Assembly (NCBI GenBank): GCA_005281725.1
Contig: SSBO01000012.1
Span: 11,688,426 to 11,752,425 of the forward strand
DNA length: 64,000 bases
Direction of reading: 5' to 3'
DNA from: Wuchereria bancrofti
Lineage: Eukaryota; Nematoda; Chromadorea; Rhabditida; Onchocercidae
Position 1 is the first letter of the stretch. Every line of letters starts with the position of its first letter. Under the pieces are notes generated by a model, which ran no database searches, was not told where the DNA came from, and saw only the letters and a program-made list of their open reading frames with translations. The position numbers and the translations under genes were made by a program. Shown here piece by piece: positions 51,101 through 63,599 of this stretch.

Positions 51101-54100
51101 CAAATGGCTGGCTAGTGGATGATACCAACTGCTGCGACGAATAGCTACTGTTGATGCTGTTATGACTATTGCTGTTATTGTTATTTACAGTATGTTGCAG
51201 TGGAATCGGTAAATGTGACATTTGTTCCCGAGATTCCAATGCATTTGAATCACGTAATGTTGAAACGATCCCTGAAAAGGAAATTTTACTGGTTGATAAT
51301 TATATTAAATTTCAATTTTCTAAGAGATCAATTTTTACACTTGAGAAAGGTTTAATGTAGATAATCGTAGTTGATATGACGCTGATTGCCGACGAACAAA
51401 CATTGATTATAACCTGGCTAACAGTTAGAAAACAAATGATTAACAAATTCAAAGACAGATGACAATCTCCTGCAATTTTTTCTTCCTTGGAAAAAACTTT
51501 ACTCATCGAGTAATATCATCTGAACAATAGAGTCTCAAAATCTTGCGCTTGAAAAGTAAACAGTATTTAATCAATTTACGAAATATAACTAACGCTTCTT
51601 CAAAGCTGCAGTTAGGCGTAACTTACCAAAGCAGTACATTCCAGGTTAATGTCCTTATCGACAATGAAACTGAAAAACCAAATAACTAACCGAGGATGCT
51701 TTTTCGTGCACGTTCACAATCCGTCGTATCGATTTCGTTCAAATATACACCTCTTTCCCTACGTGTTATCAGTGACAGCGAATCTTCTGGGATAATACGT
51801 AAACTTTCCAGCTTCATAACATGAGTTCTAGAACGCAAATGTTTCGCAAGGATACAGTGTTTCCGAAATCCAATATTGCAATCAGTACACATAAATGATC
51901 GTGGATTCATCGATGACAAATTTGTATTGGTTTCTTCTGAAACAATTTTTTCGAAGACTGATTCAGGTTATTTCATCTTTCACGACGGTAGCCAGACTAT
52001 GTACAAATTTAGTTGAACCATTTCCTACATTAAGTCATATACATGTATTCACTGCCAAATGTCCCTTAATCTGATCCCTGACAATTATCTCAAGGTGATG
52101 ACATGTACACTGTGCTCCAGTTGTGTAGTTTATTGGATATTTTGCAGGACAATAGACTTTACTAAAGTAGCAGTTTATAAACCCATACCATTATCCGAGT
52201 CAATTAGTTGTTCTGTTTGCAAATTTTCAACAATTCCATGCCTTTCTTCCATATGTCGCTGCAAAGCATTACGTGATCGAACCGAATATTTGCATTCGCT
52301 ACATTGGTAAGATCGTATACGTGAATTTGACGGTACAATCAAATGGATTTTGCAATGCAATATCATCTCTGTTGAGCTTCGAAATACACGCTTACAAATA
52401 TCGCATATCATTGTCTTGAAAAGAAAAAAGCTCTATATTCATGAAACCAAATAGCAATAGATTAGGTGAGGAAAAAAAGAAGGATGCTCTGTTCATACTT
52501 ATTCGAGTAATATCTTAGTGCAATTTGCTTCTCTTATGCAAAGTATTTCATGAAACAAAAAATTATGCGAAAGAAGGCGAAGACTTTGATGAACGCTTGT
52601 TCAAGTAAAATTTATAAGCAGCATACACCGATATGTGTCATGTTTTGAGAAAGTAAACAGATATTTCCTTGTCACCATTAATTCTATGCAAAAATTACCA
52701 ACTTTGCTTTACACAATAAACAAATTTCAAAAAAAAAGACCTCCCTAGCAAAAAATGCTCCTACTGAAGGTTGCTGCTTTGTAAGGAAGGATGACAATGA
52801 ATGAAACTGTGGACAACCACTGGTTGTGGGCACTAAAGTTTGAACAACACAGGTTGTCGGTTGCTTGACTTCGGAGCTACAGACGTCTTCAGAGATATCC
52901 TAAATTTAAAAAAAAAAACTTGGAATTGTCATATGCATGAACGGTAAATTTTGGTAAGTGAATCGGAATCGTCAGTAAGCCTATCAGATATTACCTTTTT
53001 TAATAGAAAATTGGTTTCCAATAGTTTTTGCTGCTTCCGTCCCTTCGATGGATATCGCGCACTAGGTGGTGCGCTATGACATGATCGTAAGCAATTCGGA
53101 ATCGACCAATCAAAAACCGTTTCACCAACAATCCATAACATTGGTGGTGTATGAGCAGTTCGTTCCATTAATGTATTTTCTTGAATGTTAGTGAAGATTA
53201 GATTCACAAATTGCAAAGTGATAACGCATGTTCCACTGAATAAATGACTACGTACAGTTTTAAATGGACAAGAGGTAAATCATAAAGAATTTCCGATCAG
53301 TTTCAAAAAAGGATTTGAATTATGCAGAAACGTTTCAGATCAGAACAATTGTATTATATTATGTATACGTACAACATGATAAATGAAAAATTTTTTTTGT
53401 TTTTGATCATATTGGCCTGTATGCCCCATGATATGCTACAACAAAATTTTGTGACGCAAGCAATACGGTTAACAATTAAGCTTCTGGTGAGAAGGACTGA
53501 TGTCCTTAGCATAAATTTAGGGGTTGTAATTTTAAAACAAAAAAGAGACTACCTTGACCAAATTTTCGAGACATATTGTTTTTGTCATTACAGGGTGGCC
53601 GCAATTCTTCGTCTGACGAACTGAAAAAAATAAGTGAGAAAATGCTTGTCTGGTAGAAATTGTTTAAACTTGTGATCACAAATAACACTAAAAACTAAAT
53701 TTGAAACTTGAAAGGTTACAAATGAAAAATTTACCATTCATCGTCTGAAAGTGGATCGTTGCTAAACGTTGAAGCAGTCCCGCTAGGGCTTGCAATTTCT
53801 AACCGGTCATGATCGTTTTCCGAATCTTGTTCAGCTATCTTCTGCTTCTCTTTTTCAGCCATTCGACGACGATGTGTTTTCGACTGCAGATGTTTGGTAA
53901 GGTTACCCTTTGTTTTGAAATTAAAATTACACTGTTTACAACCATATGGCCGTATATCCGAATGAGATCTATAAAGAGTATAAAAGTTATCCATTACTGA
54001 CAGATCAAACATTTGCAAAATTCAATTAGGACACAAAAAAAAGGAATGGAAGTATATGTGAACTAGTACGACATTCTTTCAAACAAAAATTGAGATCTGT

Positions 54101-57100
54101 GAAGAAATGAGGGAAAAATAGCTGACTTGATATGCTTTTTTAGCATCGATGGTTTTTTACAACGTATTCCACAACGGCCACAGACATAACGGCCACGTCC
54201 ACGGACGTATACGTAAACTTCATTTGAGAAACAGCCTCCCACTATTTTCTGAGATAACGTTTTTGCTGACTCGCTTGTAACTTGAATTCGTTGTGACTTG
54301 AATTCGTTGTGTTTATTGGTAATTCTAAAGCAAAAAGTTGTGAATTTATCGCTTTTAGTATGCTTCGTCGGGTTAGACAATAACAGACTGAAATCCATAC
54401 AAATTAGATTCGACTCAAACGAACTGGATTTCTTATTCAAAATGCTATTCACTAATTTATCACAGTCATTGGTGCTGTTCTGTAGTTTACTAACTCGTAT
54501 GTCAGGGTGTAGTTTACTAACGAAGTCATATTTACCTAATTGCCGACTGTAAGTTTGCAAATAATACATGAAATTCAGAGATATATGGGTGTTCATCCTC
54601 AACATTACTGCTTTAACAATTTATAGACTAACTGATGCACTGAAGCAATATTAAATGCGAGATCTCTGAATCTCTGGAATCTCTCTTAAAAAATTTTTGA
54701 AATTAAACGAGAGAAATGTACTTTGAAGTCAAAGCATTTCGATCCCTTTCCGCCACTGTCATATTCTCTTTATCACTGATATTTGAATCACTATCACTCC
54801 TTCCACTTGAAGGATTGCTTCGTGGTACAAAAGTGGTAGCATTAGTGGCAGAAACAGTTGCTGATGTCGATGTCATTGTAGATGAACGTTCCTGGACAAA
54901 GGTTGCAATCACTGTTTGGGAATTCATCGGTGTCACCGTTGTTGCCGTAGCTGCTGCATTTTGACGTAAGCGTATCTGTAATAGTTTGCCTCTTTTTCTC
55001 GTCCTCACTTTCACTGTTCATCTCAAAAATTATTCAAGTTGGAGATTTAATTTTATGTATGCTTTAAACAAAAAAAAAAACCAAAAAATTAACAAAATCA
55101 AAGAGAAACCTGTTATTAGACAGTATTATTAAGTCAACATCAAAATCCAAAAACTGTAAATTTTTGGATATATAAAGTGAGGAGTTTGTTCGGACCAAAT
55201 AACTGCAATGTTTTGATTTGATACATTTTAATATTTTTTTTTCTTCTTTCTCTAAAATTTTTGGAAACAAACAGCAGGATGTTATTTTCGCAGATCACAT
55301 ACCTTGGTCGAATAATCCCAAAATGAAGAATGCGTCACTTTGAGCACACCCATTTCGCGTAATGCCGTCGTATACCTCCATAGCTGCTTAATACCCATCC
55401 GCGGCTTTGTCGAACATGTGCTTATGTACAGTAAATTCAACTTTGCTTCCTCTGAATCTACAGTACTCTGCAAGTATAGAATAACTAATCAGTAGATCTG
55501 ATGAACATGTCTCCACAAAATTCCTGTACTAATGAAACTTTAAAAACAAGGCAAAACCAAACAGTGGACAAATTCAAAACATCTGATGAAATTAAAAATT
55601 TAGATGTCCCATTATGTTTTCACCTTATTTGAAAAATACGGAATGAACGGACTTGTTCCCTTAAGCATGAAATTAAAAGCCAACTTAAATTTCACGGTTA
55701 AATAAGTGCAACTCATATCTTAAAAAACATGAACAAGTTTTACAATAAAAAAGAATTAACTTGTTGCCAGTTGCTATACATGCTTAACTTCGGCTTATGT
55801 TCGCAGAACATTAGCTGTGGTTTGTTCAACGTGGCAAACGTTTCCGTAGTAATATTACGCATCCGACTTCGGCGTGACATACCATCGTTTCGGCCTGTTG
55901 ACACATCGTTTAATGTTAAAATGTATGGCTTGCTGGCTGCTGCACTAGTGCTCTAAAGGAAAACAATAAAACGTACACAAACAATGTAAACTTAAGTTGA
56001 ACATATCCCATGCTTATGCAAACCGTAATGACACAGGTCATTATCAACAGCATTAAGATTAATACTTATAAAACATGCCGAATGGCCAGGAAAAAGTGAC
56101 TGTGAGAAAAAAGACTCCAAAAACTGCCTCTGTATTTCAGAAAAGAGAACAGCTCTCACGCGATATATTTAAATGGAATGAAAGAAATGTGCAAACACAC
56201 CTGTTGAAACGTTGAAACAGGGTATATTCGTTGATACGTTTGTACATTCTTTGAAGCTACAAGTTGATTGGTAGGATGAGAAGTTACCGTTATCAATGTT
56301 TGTGTAGCAGGAACAGAAGTTTCACTAACAACAGTGACGCTACTACTGCTGTTGAAACTTCGTTGGGAAACTACTGGTGCTTTGTAATGTGTGGCAGGTA
56401 ACGATATACAAACTGGATTTGTAGCATTTACACTTGGTTTGGGTGTATCCTGAAAATGCAATCTTAATTTCATGTTAACATCGACTTTAACAGCAAGAGG
56501 TTCTATTCTGACAACATGAGATCTGGTCAGGATGACTCGTGGCACATTTTTGAAAACAAGACATATGAACACTGCCAAGTAAATAAAACATATACTTTTA
56601 GACAGTACCTGAGACTAAACAAACATTTTGCAAGTACGAATAAGAGTTATATTACCAAATTGATTTAAAAAAAAAGTGAAATGTTATTAAAAAAAATATT
56701 GCGAAAAAAAAAAAAAAAAACGTAGAACTTTAATATAGCATCAAATTTTATACCAATTTTGGAGTTTTGCTTGTGGATGCATGTGATTCGTCGAGATGTT
56801 CCGCAGCTGCTAGAAGCCGCCGTTTAAGTGGATGACGATTTTCGTGCAATACAGAAGAACCTATACTATTACTGTTGCAGGTATTCGTCTTACGCCCAGC
56901 TCTATCAACCACCACAGTATTCACCGGATTTTGTTGCTGCACCAATTGGAAATGTGCAGCGGCTACTGTTGATGATGATGATGCTGATGACAATGTTGTT
57001 TGCGAATGTAATTCTGCCCGTCTTCAAAAAATATAGATGAAGTGCATTAATTCACAATATTACTCTTTATCATAAATATTATTTAGATAATAAGGTGGTA

Positions 57101-60068
57101 CACTTAATTCATTTTCACAGAACTTATCCATCCACTATCTACCACGATATGTCTTACTACACGAGTAGCAAAAGGAACTCATTTTTATTACTTCGACTGC
57201 CGATATAAATAAAATCCTTGTTCTTTTTTTTCTACAAATCGCGAAAGAGACAGAATGCGAAAGACTCAGAAAGTTCAATAAATCCCTTTGAAACAAATTG
57301 TTTGGCTTTTTGAAATGGCTCAAACTTCTGTTGATAAGAAACAATATAATTACATTGAACGTGTACCATATTGTCATCGGAACAGCGTGCATATAAGAAA
57401 TTATAAAATTCAATGTTTATAGGAAATAAACGTCATAACAAAAGAGGAAATAATTAATCTCAGTGACACTGTAGAATTTAAAGGAATATGTTCTTCACAG
57501 AAACAAACGATAAATATGACGTATTAATAAAAGCTATGTGAAAGAATATAACTCAAATTAATTTCTATAGTCGAAAAAGCAAAAGCTTAGGTGAAGAAAA
57601 TTGGACAAGATATAGGAAGATGCCGGAATTTTTTTGATAGATATGCTGGCAACGTTCTCATATCTGTGACGGTCCGTGGCAGAGAAGAAAGAACTATTAG
57701 AGTGAAATGGGAAGTAACAACACATGATATTAAGGATAATAATAAACAACCATCAATGAATGAACAATTCATAAAAGTTGTACGAATAAAGTAAAAATAA
57801 AAAATAAAACGAACTTGCTGCAACGGATTTTATGGGCGGCTAGAGCAGCATCATTTGGGAATTTTAATTCGCAATAATTGCATATACATTTCTTCAGTGC
57901 TTTCACAATTGGATGGCCGTTGGTTAATGGACCACCGACAACCCGAACAGAAAATGGTTTGTGTGATTCATAGAACCACCGACTATGTGTGAACTGTAAG
58001 CGTACGTCACGCAAACCTTAATAATGATGGGACTATAAGGGTCGATACTTATACTTTAACGAAACAGTTAATAAAAATATATTTTCCCATTCATGCACAT
58101 ACACTTAAAGCACATCAGTTTCATATTTAAATGGAAACAAAAATGAATTTGGAATACCTGGTGAATTACTCTGACTTCTAATATCCGTTTCAAGTTCGAC
58201 GGACGACTGCGAGCCCACCTGACGATGATATGGACGCCTTTTGATAAGACCCCGATTTTGTTCCAGAATTGCTTCATTCTCGCTAATCAACCGCGATATG
58301 TGTTCTTTCACTGACTCTGCACTTGTCGGCAATCCAACATTTCTATTATCCGCCACGACCGGTTGTGATATATCTTAAAGACTCTTCAATATGTATTAAT
58401 TTTGGGGTCAAAACAGAATGTATTTTTCATGTCAAACTAACGCTAATTTAGTCATTTGTGATATTGCTTCATTGTACATTGAAAGAACTGATGACGTGGT
58501 CCACATATCAAATTTAGCCAAATCTACTTTCGTCCTTCCCATATGTTGTTAAATCTTTGCGTTTTTTTTAAAGTCTTTTTTTTTATTAACCTACAGCACT
58601 TTGCATTCAAGTCCTCACAGTCAGAGGCATCTACCTTGGAAGAACAAACCTATTTTGTCATGTGTTGTTGGATTTCGGACCACTTGTTCTGCCAGTAAAT
58701 TTTCAATCATTTTTTGCTGCTGTTGAACAACTACCGATGTTCCAATACCATTCTGAACTAAAATCGAACAAAGTATATTACTAACCAGTGATAACCAATA
58801 CCGTGCAGAGCTCACGATAAGCAGTCACTAATCGGGTATGTCAGCCAGATCGATACCTATGAGATCAGAAAAGCTAAGAGTGAGCTGACTAAATTAATCA
58901 ATATCAATTGCGTCAGCGAAAATGGAAATGTACCTTGAATCTGAGATGGTTGCTGCGATTGTTGTATGTGACTAGCAGTAGTAAGTTGACTTTGTTGTAG
59001 TAATGCTGTCAAGTGTGGTTGATAGTAGGCAAATGGACTGAGCAGTTGCGCCAATGCTGCTTGCACCTGACATACATGACAGTTACTTATTGAAAGAAGA
59101 GATTTTGTTAAGCCTAACTGAGAGAAAGGATGAAAAATCTATGTACTTTTCGCTCGAGCAACTAAGAAGTAATCTGTTGCGCAAGCGGGACCAACAAGAA
59201 ATGCAATCAAAAATAGGTCCACGTCTAGCACATACATAACTTATAGTAGCATGAAACGTACTGCACTGAAATTAAAAGCAAGCTTACTTGTTGTTGCAGT
59301 GGATTCTGTCGTAGTAGCGCTTGCGCTGCATTTGCCAGTACAAATGCTTGATTCTGTTGCTGCTGCTGCTGTTGTGACTGTGGTACGGATGCTATTTGCT
59401 GTTGTTGAGACGGAATAGATTGTTGTTGTTGTTGTACAGCAACTGGCACGGCATTTGCTGCCGTGGCAGCGGTTTGTGGTAATATTTGCGTCGGTGGAAG
59501 TGATGGTGCCGTTTGTGACATAGCTACAGCTGCTGCAGTTCCTTGCAACAGCTGCGATTGCGCTGCAACGGCCGAAAGAAACTGTTGGTAAAGCAGATGG
59601 GCTGCAGGAATCGGAGTTGCCGAAACTTGCGCAGTTGCCAAGGCTGCTGCACTAAGTGACGCTGCACCACGTGGTGACATCGCTTGTGCATCCTAAAGTT
59701 TTAATGAGAAAAGATTCCTAATCTAGATTCATTTTAATGTTACGCGTGGTTCACAGCTTTTATGACTTGACTTTTTACAACATAATCAGCTTGTTTATTG
59801 TCAAGCGTTACTAATCTGCTGTGTCACTACTACATGCAGCTCTTTAAATGCCAAACATAACATTATTATGTTAATGAAACAAAGAGGAACGGAAAATAGT
59901 GTTTCAACTGGAAAGTGTTAAGTAAAACCAGACCTGAGGACGTAATGACGCAGACGGTATGCCACAGGGTGTTGCTATTGATTGTGTTACAGTCGGTAAA
60001 CCATTTCCTATTCCTTCAATTCTAGCTCCACCGCCACCACCGCCTCCCACTCCGGATACAAATGCCAT
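48196..60068 (-). CDS. sma-9: Schnurri/SMA-9 zinc-finger transcription cofactor, about 26 exons
   Basis: Exons (minus): 59934-60068, 59288-59692, 58934-59066, 58650-58757, 58158-58373, 57815-58016, 56754-57021, 56201-56449, 55761-55952, 55303-55467, 54722-54975, about 54127-54250, 53735-53968, 53553-53620, 52995-53179, about 52765-52899, 52189-52414, 51691-51936, 51027-51271, 50713-50829, 50377-50446, 49852-50018, 49454-49604, 49041-49290, 48724-48811, 48196-48450; about 1,600 residues. The N-terminus has poly-Gly, then Ala/Gln-rich low complexity. A C2HC finger ([18 protein letters not shown]) follows. The Schnurri pair, [17 protein letters not shown] and [20 protein letters not shown], identifies the family. 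More fingers: [32 protein letters not shown] (split by an intron), [10 protein letters not shown], and [16 protein letters not shown] at the end. SMA-9 works with Smads in BMP-like body-size signalling. The 5' limit of the Schnurri-pair exon is not settled; a 16-N gap lies in an intron. Confidence 0.93.
49327..49356. repeat. TA microsatellite in a sma-9 intron
   Basis: About 28 bases of alternating TA between exons 49041-49290 and 49454-49604. Confidence 0.85.
50063..50378. repeat. 150-base direct repeat flanking a 16-N gap
   Basis: Bases 50063-50212 are repeated exactly, as far as I can see, at 50229-50378 with only the Ns at 50213-50228 between. The repeat includes intron sequence and the donor of the sma-9 exon 50377-50446. 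A repeat ending exactly at an N run is the mark of unmerged contig ends, so one copy should probably be removed. Confidence 0.95.
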
Positions 60069-60070
60069 TT

Positions 60071-60073
60071 CTG
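60071..60073 (-). promoter_or_regulatory. probable splice or trans-splice acceptor before the sma-9 first coding exon
   Basis: On the minus strand TATTTTTCAG ends two bases before the ATG at 60068. It may receive a spliced leader or join a 5' exon lying upstream; if the latter, the true start could be farther upstream. Confidence 0.5.
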
Positions 60074-60421
60074 AAAAATATATTGCACTGCTAAATAAAG
60101 CAATCAATGTAGCAATAAATAATAATGACAGTACTGGTAATAATGACAATGATTATAATAATTACTGAAGACAAACAATAAAAATAACGACGATAGTAAA
60201 AATAATAGCAATGGTAACAATAATAACTAATATATATGAAAAGCGTTGAAAATTTGCTATAAAATTAGAATTATATTTCATCAAAATATAAATTTATATT
60301 GACAAGCAAAAAACATCGAATATGAACGTCTCGAAATTAAATCGGCTATTAAATGGAAAAGAAATCTTTTTGCAAATATCCAAAATTTTACCTCACACCT
60401 TCTCTTCCTCGTCCGTATACG

Positions 60422-61316
60422 GTTTGCTATAAATTGTGTGAAACCGGCATTTTGGCATATCTAAAAAGAATATGAATATTTTATTCCTCGAACTTGAAAT
60501 TTTATATGACTGTTTTCATCATTTACCCTCTTTAGCATTACCACTCTGTAGCAGCAAGTATCAACTTTCAGTTCATGAAGGGGCCTAAAAACTGGCTTCT
60601 TCCAAGATATAAATTTCGAGAAACAATTTAGTTGACTTAATTATCTTCAGAATGTGAATTTGTTAATGATTTTATATCCACCTGGCACTGGAGGACAGGC
60701 GCAAGGATAATGAAATAAATTACGGAATACATAAAAATGAACATCAGAAAAAAGCGTAAATGAGTAAGAGGATAAGATTGTCGTATTGTCGCTACGAGAA
60801 AGAACACACAAGGGATGGTAGATGTAACTGCTGCATTGTATAGTAGTTTTTTTTTTGAAATGGAAAATGAAACAGCGAAACAAATTCAAAATTTGAGACT
60901 GACTCTGTTATTTCAAAATTATTTTTTGGTCAATTTAAGAAGAGTTCCAAATCTTCACTCTTTACGACCAGCAATATACCATTTGTTTATGAGTAAAAAC
61001 AAGTGATTCTGTTTTTTTTGGGGGAAGGTGATTCATACAAATCATTTGCAACCAATATTTGATAATTACCGTATAATCCACACATTTATCATTCCTTACT
61101 GTTATTTTTTGGAATCCACGAACATTTATACAAATATCCTTGGATCATTTCAACCAGAAATTAAATGTAGAGAAAAAGCTGATTAAAACTTACATGAAAA
61201 TAGTTATCTGATTAGAAGTTTCTTCTTCTTCGTTTTGCTAGCAAAATTATTAATTCTGAAAACAAGTCCTTTTTTCCTGTCCAAAACATCTGATCATGGA
61301 AACAATTCATTAACGT
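60422..61316. repeat. first copy of an 895-base exact direct repeat
   Basis: Repeated at 61318-62212 with one N (61317) between them. Both copies contain the same open frames (offset 896 bases) and the same end (CATTAACGT). AT-rich, upstream of the sma-9 coding start, with no coding feature recognised. Confidence 0.95.
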
Positions 61317-61317
61317 N

Positions 61318-62212
61318 GTTTGCTATAAATTGTGTGAAACCGGCATTTTGGCATATCTAAAAAGAATATGAATATTTTATTCCTCGAACTTGAAATTTTA
61401 TATGACTGTTTTCATCATTTACCCTCTTTAGCATTACCACTCTGTAGCAGCAAGTATCAACTTTCAGTTCATGAAGGGGCCTAAAAACTGGCTTCTTCCA
61501 AGATATAAATTTCGAGAAACAATTTAGTTGACTTAATTATCTTCAGAATGTGAATTTGTTAATGATTTTATATCCACCTGGCACTGGAGGACAGGCGCAA
61601 GGATAATGAAATAAATTACGGAATACATAAAAATGAACATCAGAAAAAAGCGTAAATGAGTAAGAGGATAAGATTGTCGTATTGTCGCTACGAGAAAGAA
61701 CACACAAGGGATGGTAGATGTAACTGCTGCATTGTATAGTAGTTTTTTTTTTGAAATGGAAAATGAAACAGCGAAACAAATTCAAAATTTGAGACTGACT
61801 CTGTTATTTCAAAATTATTTTTTGGTCAATTTAAGAAGAGTTCCAAATCTTCACTCTTTACGACCAGCAATATACCATTTGTTTATGAGTAAAAACAAGT
61901 GATTCTGTTTTTTTTGGGGGAAGGTGATTCATACAAATCATTTGCAACCAATATTTGATAATTACCGTATAATCCACACATTTATCATTCCTTACTGTTA
62001 TTTTTTGGAATCCACGAACATTTATACAAATATCCTTGGATCATTTCAACCAGAAATTAAATGTAGAGAAAAAGCTGATTAAAACTTACATGAAAATAGT
62101 TATCTGATTAGAAGTTTCTTCTTCTTCGTTTTGCTAGCAAAATTATTAATTCTGAAAACAAGTCCTTTTTTCCTGTCCAAAACATCTGATCATGGAAACA
62201 ATTCATTAACGT
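61318..62212. repeat. second copy of the 895-base exact direct repeat
   Basis: Starts right after the N at 61317 and ends at 62212, after which unique sequence continues. Exact identity plus the N at the joint marks overlapping contig ends that were not merged. Confidence 0.95.
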
Positions 62213-63032
62213 TATGAACAATTATTGGATCAAATAATTTCTATATGACTATCATTTGTAATACCTTCAAATTCACCAGTCAGGATGAACGCAAGTTCAT
62301 TAACGATTATCAACATTAATCTATTTCAGTAGCAACTAATTCATCACAACTATTAAATTTCTGTCAGCTGATTTCGACCAACTTGATCTAATGGACGAGA
62401 TTTTTCACAAAAAAACAATCCAACTGGAAAAAATCTCATTGAATTAAATCCCGACTTTACAAAATTACTACTTCATAGTACAGTTCATAACACACTGCTC
62501 TCACTCATATGCACACAAGCCACTGATTGAGAGTTAATCCATAATTTAAAAAGTTAGATTGTAGACACTGGAATATCGAAGACTTAATTTTAAGCATGTT
62601 TTTTTCTAAAGATGTCTCCGAATTATGATGTGCAAAAGAAATGAGAGTTCGATTTTTAGGGTGGAAATAGATATTTGTGCAGTGAGATGCATCTACACCT
62701 GACAGTTGTACTGCTGATAATGCTCTGATAGCACTAGCATGTTGCACAGAAGCTCGAAGAAAGAACGCTCACAGTCACCAGTTACTATCAAGGCCATTAG
62801 CGCTGCTGTCACAGTGGAGCAGGTAGATGTAGAACGAAGGGCAAATTTGAAGCTACGAAAGGCAGAACTGTTACTGCTAATTATCCTTCTCCTTTTTCAC
62901 GTTTTGCATATTTGAAACAGCGATGAATTCATGTGAATCAGTGGGAATGAATTCATTTCCAGCACTGTCACTGTTAATATCAAAGTTAGTCCGGCAGTAG
63001 TCCCGCATTCCCCGTTTTGCAGTAAGAGATCG
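62213..63032. other. no gene recognised upstream of the retroelement fragment
   Basis: No coding region or clear long terminal repeat was identified. The minus-strand frame 62505-62747 looks like chance. Confidence 0.4.
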
Positions 63033-63598
63033 GTGATGAGAATAAGCATATTAAAGAATCACGTGAAATACAGTGGGGAAATTTCTCGATATTACGCGTT
63101 TCCCAACTATAAATTTGTGAAACGAATATTTATGTCAATAACCCTACTCCCGGAGCGTTATTTCAATAACCCTATTCCCGAAGCACTCAAAATTTACAAC
63201 GAAATGAAGGACATCTTTATGAATGCCTCAATGAATATACGAGAATTCCTTTCAAATGACAACGATTTCAATAAACTTATTCCCGAGAACGACCGAGCAG
63301 AAGTAAGTCAAATAAAAAAGATTCTGGGTATCAACTGGAATCCAGTTATTGATTCTATTGGAATAATCTTAAAACCATGGCATAACCAAACCCCAACAAA
63401 AAGGACAATTTTACAATTCATTGCCTCTCAATATGATCCTTTGGGATTTTTAATTCCGTCAATGTTATTATTCAAACTATTCTTACAAACTCTTTGGAAA
63501 AGAAAATTATCATGGGACCAACCGCTGGAGAATGACGACAATGAAACATGGGAAATTCTTATAAGTCGATGGCCAACAAAAGTCATAGAAATTCCACG
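63033..63598 (+). mobile_element. BEL/Pao LTR-retrotransposon fragment (polymerase region)
   Basis: One open frame of about 188 codons runs into the N at 63599. It matches the segment of BEL/Pao polyproteins just C-terminal to the reverse transcriptase palm: [20 protein letters not shown], then [37 protein letters not shown] and [11 protein letters not shown]. The protease, the palm active site, RNase H and integrase are not in the window, nor are LTRs, so it is truncated. A roughly 24-base direct duplication lies inside the frame at about 63137-63185 (AATAACCCTACTCCCGGAGC and a variant). The frame is otherwise intact, which suggests a fairly recent copy. Confidence 0.85.
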
Positions 63599-63599
63599 N

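Noticed and set aside
60647..61902. Two pairs of identical open frames suggesting a tandem gene duplication
   Set aside because: They lie in the 895-base copies joined by a single N, so they are most likely one locus counted twice, and the frames have no coding character.
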